From positions 3,286,001 through 3,350,000 of the forward strand of contig NZ_CP044344.1 of NCBI RefSeq assembly GCF_008761635.1: a DNA stretch of 64,000 nt, written 5' to 3'. The DNA comes from Nocardioides cynanchi. GTDB lineage: Bacteria; Actinomycetota; Actinomycetes; Propionibacteriales; Nocardioidaceae. Shown here in pieces: positions 56,939 through 64,000 of the stretch. Under the pieces are notes generated by a model that saw nothing but the letters and a program-made list of their open reading frames with translations, had not been told where the DNA came from and made no database searches. Position 1 is the first letter of the stretch. Every line of letters begins with the position of its first letter. A program made the translations under genes and the position numbers.

Positions 56939-57982
56939 ATGCCCATTGCCAAGCCCGAGATCTACGCGCAGATGCTCGACACCGCGAAGGAGAAGGGCTT
57001 CGCCTTCCCGGCGATCAACGTGTCGTCGTCCCAGACGCTGAACGCGGCGCTCAAGGGCTTCGCGGACGCGGGGTCGGACGGCATCATCCAGATCTCCACC
57101 GGCGGCGCCGAGTACCTCTCCGGGCCAGCGGTGAAGAACATGGTGACCGGCTCGGTCGCGTTCGCGGCGTACGCCGTCGAGGTGGCCAAGAACTACCCGA
57201 TCCACGTGGCCCTGCACACCGACCACTGCCCCAAGGACAAGCTGGACGGCTTCGTCCGGCCGCTGATCGACATCAGTGCCGAGCGGGTCAGCCGCGGCGA
57301 GGCCCCGCTGTTCCAGTCGCACATGTGGGACGGCTCCGCCGTACCCCTGACCGAGAACCTCGAGATCGCCCGCGACCTGCTGGCCAAGTGCGCGGCGGCC
57401 CACATCATCCTCGAGGTCGAGATCGGCGTGGTCGGCGGCGAGGAGGACGGCGTCGAGGGCAAGATCGACGAGAAGCTCTACACCAGCCCGCAGGACGCGC
57501 TCGACACCGTCGCCGCCCTCGGCCTCGGCGACCAGGGTCGCTACCTGACCGCGCTGACCTTCGGCAACGTGCACGGCGTCTACAAGCCCGGCAACGTGAA
57601 GCTCCGGCCGGAGATCCTCCAGGCCGCCCAGGACGCCATCATCGAGAAGTTCGGCGCCGACGCCGGCTTCGGGCCCGGCACCCGTCCGCTCGACCTGGTC
57701 TTCCACGGCGGCTCCGGCTCCACGGAGGAGGACATCGCGGCGGCCGTGTCGTACGGCGTGGTGAAGATGAACGTCGACACCGACACCCAGTACGCCTTCA
57801 CCCGCCCGATCGCCGACCACATGCTGAAGAACTACGACGGCGTCCTCAAGGTCGACGGGGAGGTCGGCAACAAGAAGGCCTACGACCCGCGGGCGTGGGG
57901 CAAGGCCGGCGAGGCCGGCATGTCGGCACGGGTCGTCGAGGCCTGCGCGAACCTCAGCTCGACGGGCCACGCCCTCGGCTGA
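56939..57982 (+). CDS. fba: Class II fructose-bisphosphate aldolase
   Basis: A 347-residue zinc-dependent aldolase that cleaves or forms fructose 1,6-bisphosphate in glycolysis and gluconeogenesis. ALHTDHCPKDKLDGF carries the Asp95/His96 metal and catalytic residues (His93 alongside); the later ligands include His and Glu in EVEIGVVGGEEDGVEG and the VFHGGSGSTEEDI loop with the GGSGS phosphate motif. The N-terminal MPIAKPEIYAQMLDTAKEKG is typical of actinobacterial FbaA. GAGGAG precedes ATG 56939. A 172-base promoter region lies upstream. Confidence 0.96.
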   Translation: MPIAKPEIYAQMLDTAKEKGFAFPAINVSSSQTLNAALKGFADAGSDGIIQISTGGAEYLSGPAVKNMVTGSVAFAAYAVEVAKNYPIHVALHTDHCPKDKLDGFVRPLIDISAERVSRGEAPLFQSHMWDGSAVPLTENLEIARDLLAKCAAAHIILEVEIGVVGGEEDGVEGKIDEKLYTSPQDALDTVAALGLGDQGRYLTALTFGNVHGVYKPGNVKLRPEILQAAQDAIIEKFGADAGFGPGTRPLDLVFHGGSGSTEEDIAAAVSYGVVKMNVDTDTQYAFTRPIADHMLKNYDGVLKVDGEVGNKKAYDPRAWGKAGEAGMSARVVEACANLSSTGHALG

Positions 57983-57998
57983 CCGCCACGTCGGGCCG

Positions 57999-59522
57999 TC
58001 AGTCGAGTGCCGGCGAGGTCGCCGGCTGGCGCGCGGCCGCGGGATCGCTGACCGCGGCGTTGCGCGCCGTGAGGTGGCGGGGCAACGCGAAGAACAGGAC
58101 CGAGACGAAGCCGAGCGCCAGGATCGCGACCGGGAGCAGCAGGGTGTCGGACATGGCGGCGCTGAACGGCGCGCGCACCGGCAGCGGCAGCTGCTGGAGC
58201 TGACCGTCGGGCTCGGCGCCACCGGACAGGCCGTGGGCGGCGATCCGGCTGTCGATCAGGACCGCGATCGCAGCGGAGCCCAGCACCGCGCCCACCTGAC
58301 GGGTGGCGTTGTAGACGCCCGAGCCGGCGCCGGCGAGATGCATCGGCAGGTTGCGGGTCGCAGTGGCAGCCAGGGGAGCCCAGATGCCGGCCATGCCGAT
58401 GCCGAGCAGGCCGAAGGCGACCAGGATGTGCCAGACCGGGGCGTCCGCGGTGAGCACCCGCGAGAGCGCGAAGATCGAGACCGCCGTGATCGCGAAGCCG
58501 CCGCCGGTCAGGACCCGCGGGTGCACCTTGTCGGTGAAGCGCCCGACGATCGGGGCCAGGATGATGGACATCACCGCCATCGGCACGAAGAGCAGGGCCG
58601 ACTCGAGGGGTGAGTCGCCACGCACGAGCTGGGCGTAGAGCATCACCGGGAAGCCCATCGCGGTCGCGGTGAACGACATCGACGAGATCGCGAAGCTCGA
58701 GATCGAGAAGTTGCGGTCGCCGAACAGGCTGAGCGGCACGAGCGGCTCCTGCCGGTTGACGCGCTGCCACAGCACGAACACGGTGAAGACCACCAGGCCG
58801 CCGATGATCGAGGTCAGCACCCAGGCGCTCCAGTGGTACTTGTGGCCCTGCTGGATGCCGAAGACCAACAGGAACATGCCGACCCCGCTGAGGGCGACGC
58901 CGACCCAGTCGAACTTGTGCATCCGGGTCTCGAGCGTCGGCACGAGACGCACCGCGAGCACGAACCCGATCACCCCGACCGGGATGTTGATGAAGAAGAT
59001 CCACTCCCAGCCCAGGGCTCCGACCAGGATGCCGCCGAGGATCGGCCCGATCAGCGTGGCGACGCCGGCCGTGGCGCCCCACAGCGCCATCGCCTGGCCG
59101 CGCTTCTCGGCCGGGAAGATCCGGGTGATCACCGACATCGTCTGCGGCGTCATCATCGCCGCGCCGAAGCCCTGGAAGACCCGGGCCACGATCAGCATCT
59201 CGATGCTGGTGGTCAGGCCGCACCACAGCGAGGCGAGAGTGAAGATGGTCAGGCCGATGAGGTACAGACGCTTGGGGCCGAAGCGGTCGCCGAGCCGGCC
59301 GGTGATCAGCACGGGCACGGCGTACGCGAGCAGGTAGGCGCTGGTCACCCAGACCACGCTGTTCACGTCGGCGTGGAGGTCGGAGATGATCGCGGGCGTC
59401 GCCACGGTCACGATCGTGGTGTCGACCAGGATCATGAAGAAGCCGAGGCACAGCGCGAAGAGCGCCGGCCACGGTCGCACGTCGGGAGCGGGCTGCTGCT
59501 GCGTGGGAGTGGTCTGCGCCAT
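57999..59522 (-). CDS. DHA2-family MFS multidrug exporter
   Basis: A 507-residue, 14-helix proton-antiport exporter (EmrB/QacA type). Motifs: LDTTIVTVATP-like first helix (ILVDTTIVTVATPAIISDLH), TSAYLLAYAVPVLITGRLGDRFGPKRLYL (motif A) and the antiporter motif C GPILGGILVG, then a large second half. It ends with an Ala-rich tail. The ATG 59522 start is preceded by an intergenic space of 87 bases facing the DUF3151 gene. The substrate (drug or metabolite) is unknown. Confidence 0.9.
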   Translation of the reverse strand: MAQTTPTQQQPAPDVRPWPALFALCLGFFMILVDTTIVTVATPAIISDLHADVNSVVWVTSAYLLAYAVPVLITGRLGDRFGPKRLYLIGLTIFTLASLWCGLTTSIEMLIVARVFQGFGAAMMTPQTMSVITRIFPAEKRGQAMALWGATAGVATLIGPILGGILVGALGWEWIFFINIPVGVIGFVLAVRLVPTLETRMHKFDWVGVALSGVGMFLLVFGIQQGHKYHWSAWVLTSIIGGLVVFTVFVLWQRVNRQEPLVPLSLFGDRNFSISSFAISSMSFTATAMGFPVMLYAQLVRGDSPLESALLFVPMAVMSIILAPIVGRFTDKVHPRVLTGGGFAITAVSIFALSRVLTADAPVWHILVAFGLLGIGMAGIWAPLAATATRNLPMHLAGAGSGVYNATRQVGAVLGSAAIAVLIDSRIAAHGLSGGAEPDGQLQQLPLPVRAPFSAAMSDTLLLPVAILALGFVSVLFFALPRHLTARNAAVSDPAAARQPATSPALD

Positions 59523-59609
59523 GACAAGAGTCAACACCGGGCCACCGACATTGATTCCGCGGTTTCCCGTCGGCGGTGGGCCGGAGGCGCGTCTGGCAAG
59601 GTGGTCCTC

Positions 59610-60023
59610 ATGAGCCACGTCGACCTGATGGCCGGTCCGCCACCGACCCACCTCCCCGAGGACCCCGCCACCCCCGAGCTCGACGGCGGCGACCCGCCCG
59701 CCGACGTCGTACGCCGTCACCCGGCCTCGCCGATGGCCTGGGCCGCGCTGGCCGACCTCGCGAAGGCCGACGGGGCCGACGACGTCACCGTCTACGCCTA
59801 TGCCCGGGTGGGCTACCACCGCAGCCTCGACATGCTGCGTCGCAACGGCTGGAAGGGGCACGGCCCGGTGCCGTGGGCGCACGCGCCCAACCGCGGCTTC
59901 CTGCGCTGCCTGGCCACGCTGGCCCTGGCCGCCCGCGCCATCGGCGAGGACGACGAGTGGCAGCGCTGCTCGGAGTTCCTGCGCGACTCCAGCCCCGAGG
60001 CGGCCGACGCACTGCTCGGCTAG
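59610..60023 (+). CDS. DUF3151 protein
   Basis: A 137-residue actinobacteria-specific protein. It has VDLMAGPPPTHLPEDPATPE, ADVVRRHPASPMAWAALADL, YAYARVGYHRSLDMLRRNGWKG and GPVPWAHAPNRGFLRCLATL, the family hallmarks. DUF3151 genes are often found next to fba, as here (separated only by the exporter), suggesting a link to central carbon metabolism, but no biochemical function is known. Its last 4 bases overlap the end of the convergent lysyl-tRNA synthetase gene. Confidence 0.88.
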   Translation: MSHVDLMAGPPPTHLPEDPATPELDGGDPPADVVRRHPASPMAWAALADLAKADGADDVTVYAYARVGYHRSLDMLRRNGWKGHGPVPWAHAPNRGFLRCLATLALAARAIGEDDEWQRCSEFLRDSSPEAADALLG

Positions 60024-61738
60024 GCGCCCAGCAGCGAGCGCACCCGCTCGGTGCCCAGCGCCACGATCAGCGTGGGCAGCCGCGGGCCGCGGTCGGCGTC
60101 GACCAGCAGGTGGTAGAGCAGGGTGAAGAACTCCTTCTGGTCGGCCTTCACCTCGTCCGTGGGCTGGTCGTCGAGCGCCATCCCGCGCGCCAGCTTCGGT
60201 ACGCCGTACACCAGCGAGGTCACCGCATCGAGCTCCAGGTCGCCCTGGAGCCCGGTCAGGAGCAGTGAGAGCCACTCCCGCTCCTGGGAGGAGAGAGCCT
60301 CGATGGCGACGGCGTCGGGCTCGGAGCGCACCGACGTGCGCTCGGACTCGGGCACGAACTGCTCGGTCCAGGCCATGGCCCGCGACAGTCGTGGCTCGAG
60401 GTCGTCGACGGAGTCGTGGGCGTGCCCCAGGTGGGAGACGATCCGGCTGATCTGCTCGGCGGACCCGGCGGTCACGTCGGCCACCGAGGCCAGCATCCGG
60501 AACGGAACGACGACCCGCGGCGCTGGCAGCGGACCGGACGACGCGGTGGCCGCGGCCCGCTCGTGGGCCAGCACCTGCAGGTCGCGCCTGGCGGGGTCGG
60601 CGGCCTTCCGGCCGAGCGCGTCCCACTCGTCGTACAGGCGCACGACCTCGGGGCCGAAGTCGATGTCGAAGGTCTGCTTCGGCTGGCGGCGGACGTAGAG
60701 CCAGCGCAGGATGCCGGGCTCGAGCACCGTCAGGGCGTCCGAGGCGGTGGGTGCACCGCCGGCCGAGGACGACATCTTCTGCATGCCCGCGAAGCCGACG
60801 AAGCCGTAGCCGAACCACGCCGGCCGCGGGTAGCCCCACACCGACTCGACCAGCTCGTGGCCGACCGTGAACGACGAGCCCGGAGTCGCGTGGTCCATCC
60901 CGGCCGGCTCGAAGTCGACGTGCTCGAAGGCCCACCGCATGGGCCAGTCGACCTTCCAGACCAGCTTGCCTTCGTCCTGGGTCGCCAGGTTGGTCGTCCC
61001 GTGGTAGTCGCACACCGAGCAGACGTAGGCGAGATCGGAGGTCTCGTCGTCGTACGACGTGACCGTGGTGGTGTCGCGGCCGCAGTCGTGGCAGTAGGGC
61101 CGGAAGGGGAAGTAGCCGACGCCTGTGCCGGGGGCCGCCTCCTCCTCGTCGTTGGCCACCGACTCGGCCAGCGCCTCGGCCTCCTGGGCGGCGTGGTCGT
61201 CGAGCGCGTCCGGCTCGTCGGACGACGGGGGCTTCCGGGTGCGGTACTTCTCGAGCACGGCGTCGATCTCGGCCCGGTGGCGGACGGCGCGCAGCACCTC
61301 GTCGCGGTAGATGCCGGAGCGGTAGCGCTCGGCCTGCGAGATCGTCTCCACCTCGGCACCGAGCGCCGCGAAGGTCTCGATCACCGGCTCCTTGAAGTGC
61401 GTCGACCAGGAGTCGTGGCAGCTCCAGGGGTCGGGCACGTCGACCAGGGGCCGCCCGATGTGCTCGGCGAACGCGGGGTCCACACCGTGCGGCACCTTGC
61501 GGAACCGGTCGTAGTCGTCCCACACGTGCAGGTGGCGGACGGCGACGCCCCGACGGCGCAGCTCGTCGGCCACGAAGTGCGGCATCAGGAACTCGCGCAG
61601 GTTGCCCAGGTGGACCCGGCCGGACGGCGAGATGCCGGACGAGCAGGTCACCGGACCCATCGCCCCGGTCTTCTCGTGGTGGCGGACGGCGTCGTCGGCA
61701 GCACGGGTCACCCAGTCGACGGGGTCCTTCGTGGCCAT
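60020..61738 (-). CDS. lysS: Lysyl-tRNA synthetase, class I
   Basis: A 572-residue class I LysRS (archaeal type) charging tRNA-Lys. The HIGH motif is GRVHLGNLREF near residues 36-46, KMSKS is seen as KMSSSAGG around residue 328, and a zinc-like cysteine region is present (CHDCG; YVCSVCDYHG). This class is unrelated to the usual class II LysRS and occurs in scattered bacteria including many actinobacteria, where it can coexist with a class II enzyme. ATG 61738 starts MATKDPVDWVTRAADDAVRH. It is separated by 234 bases from the regulator gene upstream. Confidence 0.94.
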   Translation of the reverse strand: MATKDPVDWVTRAADDAVRHHEKTGAMGPVTCSSGISPSGRVHLGNLREFLMPHFVADELRRRGVAVRHLHVWDDYDRFRKVPHGVDPAFAEHIGRPLVDVPDPWSCHDSWSTHFKEPVIETFAALGAEVETISQAERYRSGIYRDEVLRAVRHRAEIDAVLEKYRTRKPPSSDEPDALDDHAAQEAEALAESVANDEEEAAPGTGVGYFPFRPYCHDCGRDTTTVTSYDDETSDLAYVCSVCDYHGTTNLATQDEGKLVWKVDWPMRWAFEHVDFEPAGMDHATPGSSFTVGHELVESVWGYPRPAWFGYGFVGFAGMQKMSSSAGGAPTASDALTVLEPGILRWLYVRRQPKQTFDIDFGPEVVRLYDEWDALGRKAADPARRDLQVLAHERAAATASSGPLPAPRVVVPFRMLASVADVTAGSAEQISRIVSHLGHAHDSVDDLEPRLSRAMAWTEQFVPESERTSVRSEPDAVAIEALSSQEREWLSLLLTGLQGDLELDAVTSLVYGVPKLARGMALDDQPTDEVKADQKEFFTLLYHLLVDADRGPRLPTLIVALGTERVRSLLGA

Positions 61739-61972
61739 GGGCGCGGGCTCCTGGAGAGGTCGGCGGGTGGGCCACGAACGCTACCGGAGCCGGATTCCAC
61801 CCCCGAGTCGTGGGCCCGGCGCCGGACGCGAGAAAGGGCGCCGGCCGGAGACCGGGCGCCCTCTCCACGGACGTCGCCCGTTCCCCCGCGAAGGGCGCCT
61901 GTCCACGAGGAGTCTTGCCTGTCCGCTCGCGGCCACACGAGTCGACGCTGCCGCTGGCACTAAGATGCCAGC

Positions 61973-62962
61973 ATGGCTCCTCGGCGTCGTGCCGTCACGG
62001 TCCTGGCGGCGCTCGGTCTCGATCCCGAGGCGGAGCACCGGTACCACCAGGTCCTCCCGCTCTCCGGAACGCCGATCGCCGGCGTCGCCTCCGCGCTCGG
62101 CGTACCCGAGGAGCACCTCGGCCAGACCCTGGCCCCCCTCCTCGCTCACCGGATCGTCTCCGTGACCGAGGGCCGCCTGCGGGTCAGGCCTCTGGCCGAG
62201 GCCCTGGCGGAGGCGTTGGCGCGCGAGGCGGACGCGACAGCGGCCACCCGCGAGCGGCTCGACGGGCTGGCGGCCGCCGTCCCGTTGCTGGTGGCCGCGG
62301 GCTCGCGGCCCGGTCCGGGGGAGGTCGAGGACGTCGGGGCGATCGACGGCGAGGTCAGCTCCGGTGGCAACGCCCTGGCCCTGCTCACCGCGCTGATCGA
62401 GCAGAGCAAGGGCGACCTGCTGTTCCTGCGCCCCGACACCTGGATGATGCCGCGCGAGTCGGCGATGGCGCGGGTGGTCGGCCGGGCCGTGGCGTCCGGT
62501 CGCCGTTCCCGGGCCATCTACCCGGTGCGAGCGGCCCGGGAGGCGCCCGAGGCCCTCGAGGCGCGGGTGGCCGAGGGTGAGGAGGTGCGGTTGCTCGACG
62601 ACCTGCCCACCCGCCTGATGATCATCGGGACCACCCACGCGATCGTGCCCGAGCCCCTGGGGTTCGCCGACGAGCCGCGGATCCTGGTGCGGCAGGGCGC
62701 GATCGTCGGGGCGCTCACCCTGCTGTTCGAGCTCTACTGGCAGCGCGCGGTCGCCGCACCCGAGCTCCTCGACAGTCCCACCGGGCAGCGCGCCTTCCTG
62801 CTCCGCCAGCTGGCCTCGGGGGCGAAGGACGAGCAGATCGCGCGCACCCTGGGCGTCGGCCTGCGGACCGTACGCCGGCGGGTCGCCGAGCTGATGATCG
62901 AGCTGGGGGTGGACACGCGCTTCCAGGCCGGGGCCGAGGCCGTACGCCGCGGCTGGCTGTAG
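61973..62962 (+). CDS. Two-HTH regulator (TrmB-like N-terminus, LuxR C-terminus)
   Basis: A 329-residue regulator. Residues ~10-65 form an N-terminal winged-helix-like domain resembling TrmB (ALGLDPEAEHRYHQVLPLSG, then GVASALGVPEEHLGQTLAPL). A central alpha-beta sensor region (~115-250; LLFLRPDTWMMPRESAM, LPTRLMIIGTTHAIV) may bind a ligand. Residues ~265-325 are a LuxR HTH (RQLASGAKDEQIARTLGVGL, then RTVRRRVAELMIEL). This architecture is common in actinobacteria for uncharacterised transcriptional regulators. Targets are unknown. It is convergent with the lipid-kinase gene. Confidence 0.8.
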   Translation: MAPRRRAVTVLAALGLDPEAEHRYHQVLPLSGTPIAGVASALGVPEEHLGQTLAPLLAHRIVSVTEGRLRVRPLAEALAEALAREADATAATRERLDGLAAAVPLLVAAGSRPGPGEVEDVGAIDGEVSSGGNALALLTALIEQSKGDLLFLRPDTWMMPRESAMARVVGRAVASGRRSRAIYPVRAAREAPEALEARVAEGEEVRLLDDLPTRLMIIGTTHAIVPEPLGFADEPRILVRQGAIVGALTLLFELYWQRAVAAPELLDSPTGQRAFLLRQLASGAKDEQIARTLGVGLRTVRRRVAELMIELGVDTRFQAGAEAVRRGWL

Positions 62963-63031
62963 GCGGCACGCCCGTCACCGGGTCTCGACACGCGGTCACG
63001 ACCTCGCGAGCTCGGTCGCGCGCTTGCTCGA

Positions 63032-63085
63032 CCTGCCCGAGCCCACGTAGACCGCTCGTCCCTCGCGGTCTACTGCTCGGGCAGG
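63032..63085. terminator. Nested bidirectional terminator-like hairpin
   Basis: Outer stem CCTGCCCGAGC (63032-63042) pairs perfectly with 63075-63085; inner stem GTAGACCGC (63047-63055) pairs with 63065-63073. It lies between the convergent regulator and lipid-kinase genes; its right arm covers the lipid-kinase stop codon (63070-63072). Confidence 0.7.
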
Positions 63086-63987
63086 ATGAAGGAGTAGGCC
63101 CCCGGCTCGACGTGCCAGCTGCGCTGGCGCTCCGGGCCGCTGATCTCCCCGTCGGCACTGATCCAGAAGGAGTCGCCGGAGATGGTGACCTGCCGGGCCC
63201 GGAAGTACTGCACGTCGTCGCGCCGGTGGTGCTCGCCCTTGCGCAGCGAGACGGCGTAGCCGACCTTGGCCGCGGCTCCGATCGCGTGCGAGATCATCAC
63301 GTCGACCTTGCCGTCCTCGGGGTCTGCCTCCGGGGTCAGCTCGGTGCCGCCGCCGACGTTCGCGCCGTTGCCGACCGCGACCATCAGCACCGGCTGGTCG
63401 AGGTCGGTGACGACCTGGCCGTCGACCTCGACGTGCATGTGCACGCTCGGGGGGTGGAACGCCGAGAGCACCGCGCCGATCGGGTAGCCGAGCTTGCCGA
63501 GGTTGACCTTGCCGAACCCGACCGAGCCGAGGCGCTCCTTCCAGCGGGCGCCCCGGCGGCTGGCCTGGGCGCCGGCGCCCACGTGCACGTTGTTGACCAC
63601 GATCTCGCCGAGCTCGTCGACGATCAGGTCCATCGGCCGCACCTCGCCGGTGACGACCAGCTCGGCCGCCTCGTCGAGGTCGAGCGGGATCCCGAGGGTG
63701 CGCGCGAAGTCGTTGCCGGTGCCCATCGGCAGCAGGCCGACCACGGCCCCGGCCAGGTCGTGGCGCCGGTAGAGCGCGGAGATCACCGCGTGCAGGCTGC
63801 CGTCACCTCCGGCGACGATGATCCGCCGCGAGCCCGCACGCTGGAGCACGCCGTCGAGCTCGCCGGGCTTGGAGGTGGACTGCACCTCCACCGAGCAGTG
63901 CGTGCGCAGGATCCGGAGGGCCGACTCGAGCGCCTCGTCGTCGGCGGTCCCGGCGTCCTCATTGGTGATCACGAGCAGCGGGTCCAC
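63070..63987 (-). CDS. Diacylglycerol kinase family lipid kinase
   Basis: A 305-residue protein of the DagK/YegS family that phosphorylates a lipid such as diacylglycerol with ATP. The nucleotide-binding glycine motif is RIIVAGGDGSLHAVISAL, and VGLLPMGTGNDFARTLGIP is the catalytic GTGNDFA. The C-terminal domain carries VHMHVEVDGQVVTDLDQPVL and FWISADGEISGPERQRSWHV. The visible start is GTG 63987; the frame remains open to the window edge, so the N-terminus may be longer. The stop codon is covered by the nested hairpin. Confidence 0.88.
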   Translation of the reverse strand: MDPLLVITNEDAGTADDEALESALRILRTHCSVEVQSTSKPGELDGVLQRAGSRRIIVAGGDGSLHAVISALYRRHDLAGAVVGLLPMGTGNDFARTLGIPLDLDEAAELVVTGEVRPMDLIVDELGEIVVNNVHVGAGAQASRRGARWKERLGSVGFGKVNLGKLGYPIGAVLSAFHPPSVHMHVEVDGQVVTDLDQPVLMVAVGNGANVGGGTELTPEADPEDGKVDVMISHAIGAAAKVGYAVSLRKGEHHRRDDVQYFRARQVTISGDSFWISADGEISGPERQRSWHVEPGAYSFILPEQ

Positions 63988-64000
63988 GGGGCGGACCCTA

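Noticed and set aside
57999..61868. A 1,289-codon minus-strand open frame across the exporter, DUF3151 and LysRS regions
   Set aside because: Only the part 57999-59522 is the real exporter. The rest is a shadow of the high-GC coding of lysS in another frame; codon third positions and motifs favour the annotated genes.

Overview
This 64-kb stretch is very GC-rich, densely coded on both strands and full of 4-base ATGA/GTGA gene overlaps. Its gene content is that of a free-living, aerobic, high-GC actinobacterium: a WhiB1-like Wbl protein, a dnaK-grpE-dnaJ-hspR operon behind a HAIR operator, a MDMPI/DinB-type (mycothiol-linked) protein, DUF3151 near class II fructose-bisphosphate aldolase, and tandem coiled-coil polarity proteins. 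The best guess, from general resemblance only, is Nocardioidaceae (Nocardioides-like). No rRNA, tRNA, CRISPR array, prophage or insertion sequence was recognised. It looks like an ordinary chromosomal segment with several small repeat families inserted.

Layout. 0.2-3.4 kb: hutH-hutU (histidine to imidazolonepropionate). 3.4-4.6 kb: an orphan protein with a nuclease-like C-terminus, bracketed by two copies of a palindromic repeat. 4.7-7.8 kb: uridine-kinase-like protein, M48 peptidase, ECF sigma factor and its His/Pro-rich membrane partner. 7.9-9.9 kb: two CitE/malyl-CoA-lyase-like enzymes. 10-11 kb: a MerR-PP2C fusion. 11-13 kb: DUF3311 plus sodium:solute symporter. 13.1-16.1 kb: WhiB, YCII protein, a nonsense-broken truncated globin, DUF1992, TspO, nitroreductase. 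16.1-19.8 kb: M20 amidohydrolase-hutF-hutI, which with hutHU gives a plausible complete histidine-to-glutamate route. 20-30 kb: LAL-type LuxR regulator, P450, MFS exporter, secreted cupredoxin-like protein, membrane-anchored protein, divergent EamA/MarR pair, aldo-keto reductase. 30-36.7 kb: SecD-like lipoprotein, G6PD, scy/filP-like coiled-coil pair, GDPD-GrpB-GNAT operon.

36.8-47.8 kb: small secreted protein, possible gene remnant, dnaK-grpE-dnaJ-hspR, secreted subtilase, Cys-rich pentapeptide protein and clpB. HAIR sites precede dnaK and clpB, so HspR probably controls both. An unusual array follows clpB: five 32-bp units in one orientation facing four in the other. 47.8-64 kb: aldo-keto reductase, membrane protein, aminotransferase, epimerase, pyrE, GH26-like hydrolase, DedA protein, MDMPI-like protein, SpoU methyltransferase, septum-formation-like protein, fba, DHA2 exporter, DUF3151, class I lysyl-tRNA synthetase, two-HTH regulator, diacylglycerol-kinase-like lipid kinase.

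The most unusual signals are the 32-bp bidirectional array, the three-copy long palindrome (two copies supply a TAG stop codon and two flank the nuclease-like gene), the palindromic repeat inserted in frame in hutF, the amber-interrupted globin, the MerR-PP2C fusion and the His-rich sigma-factor partner. Function calls rest on motifs and remembered families; no database search was possible.
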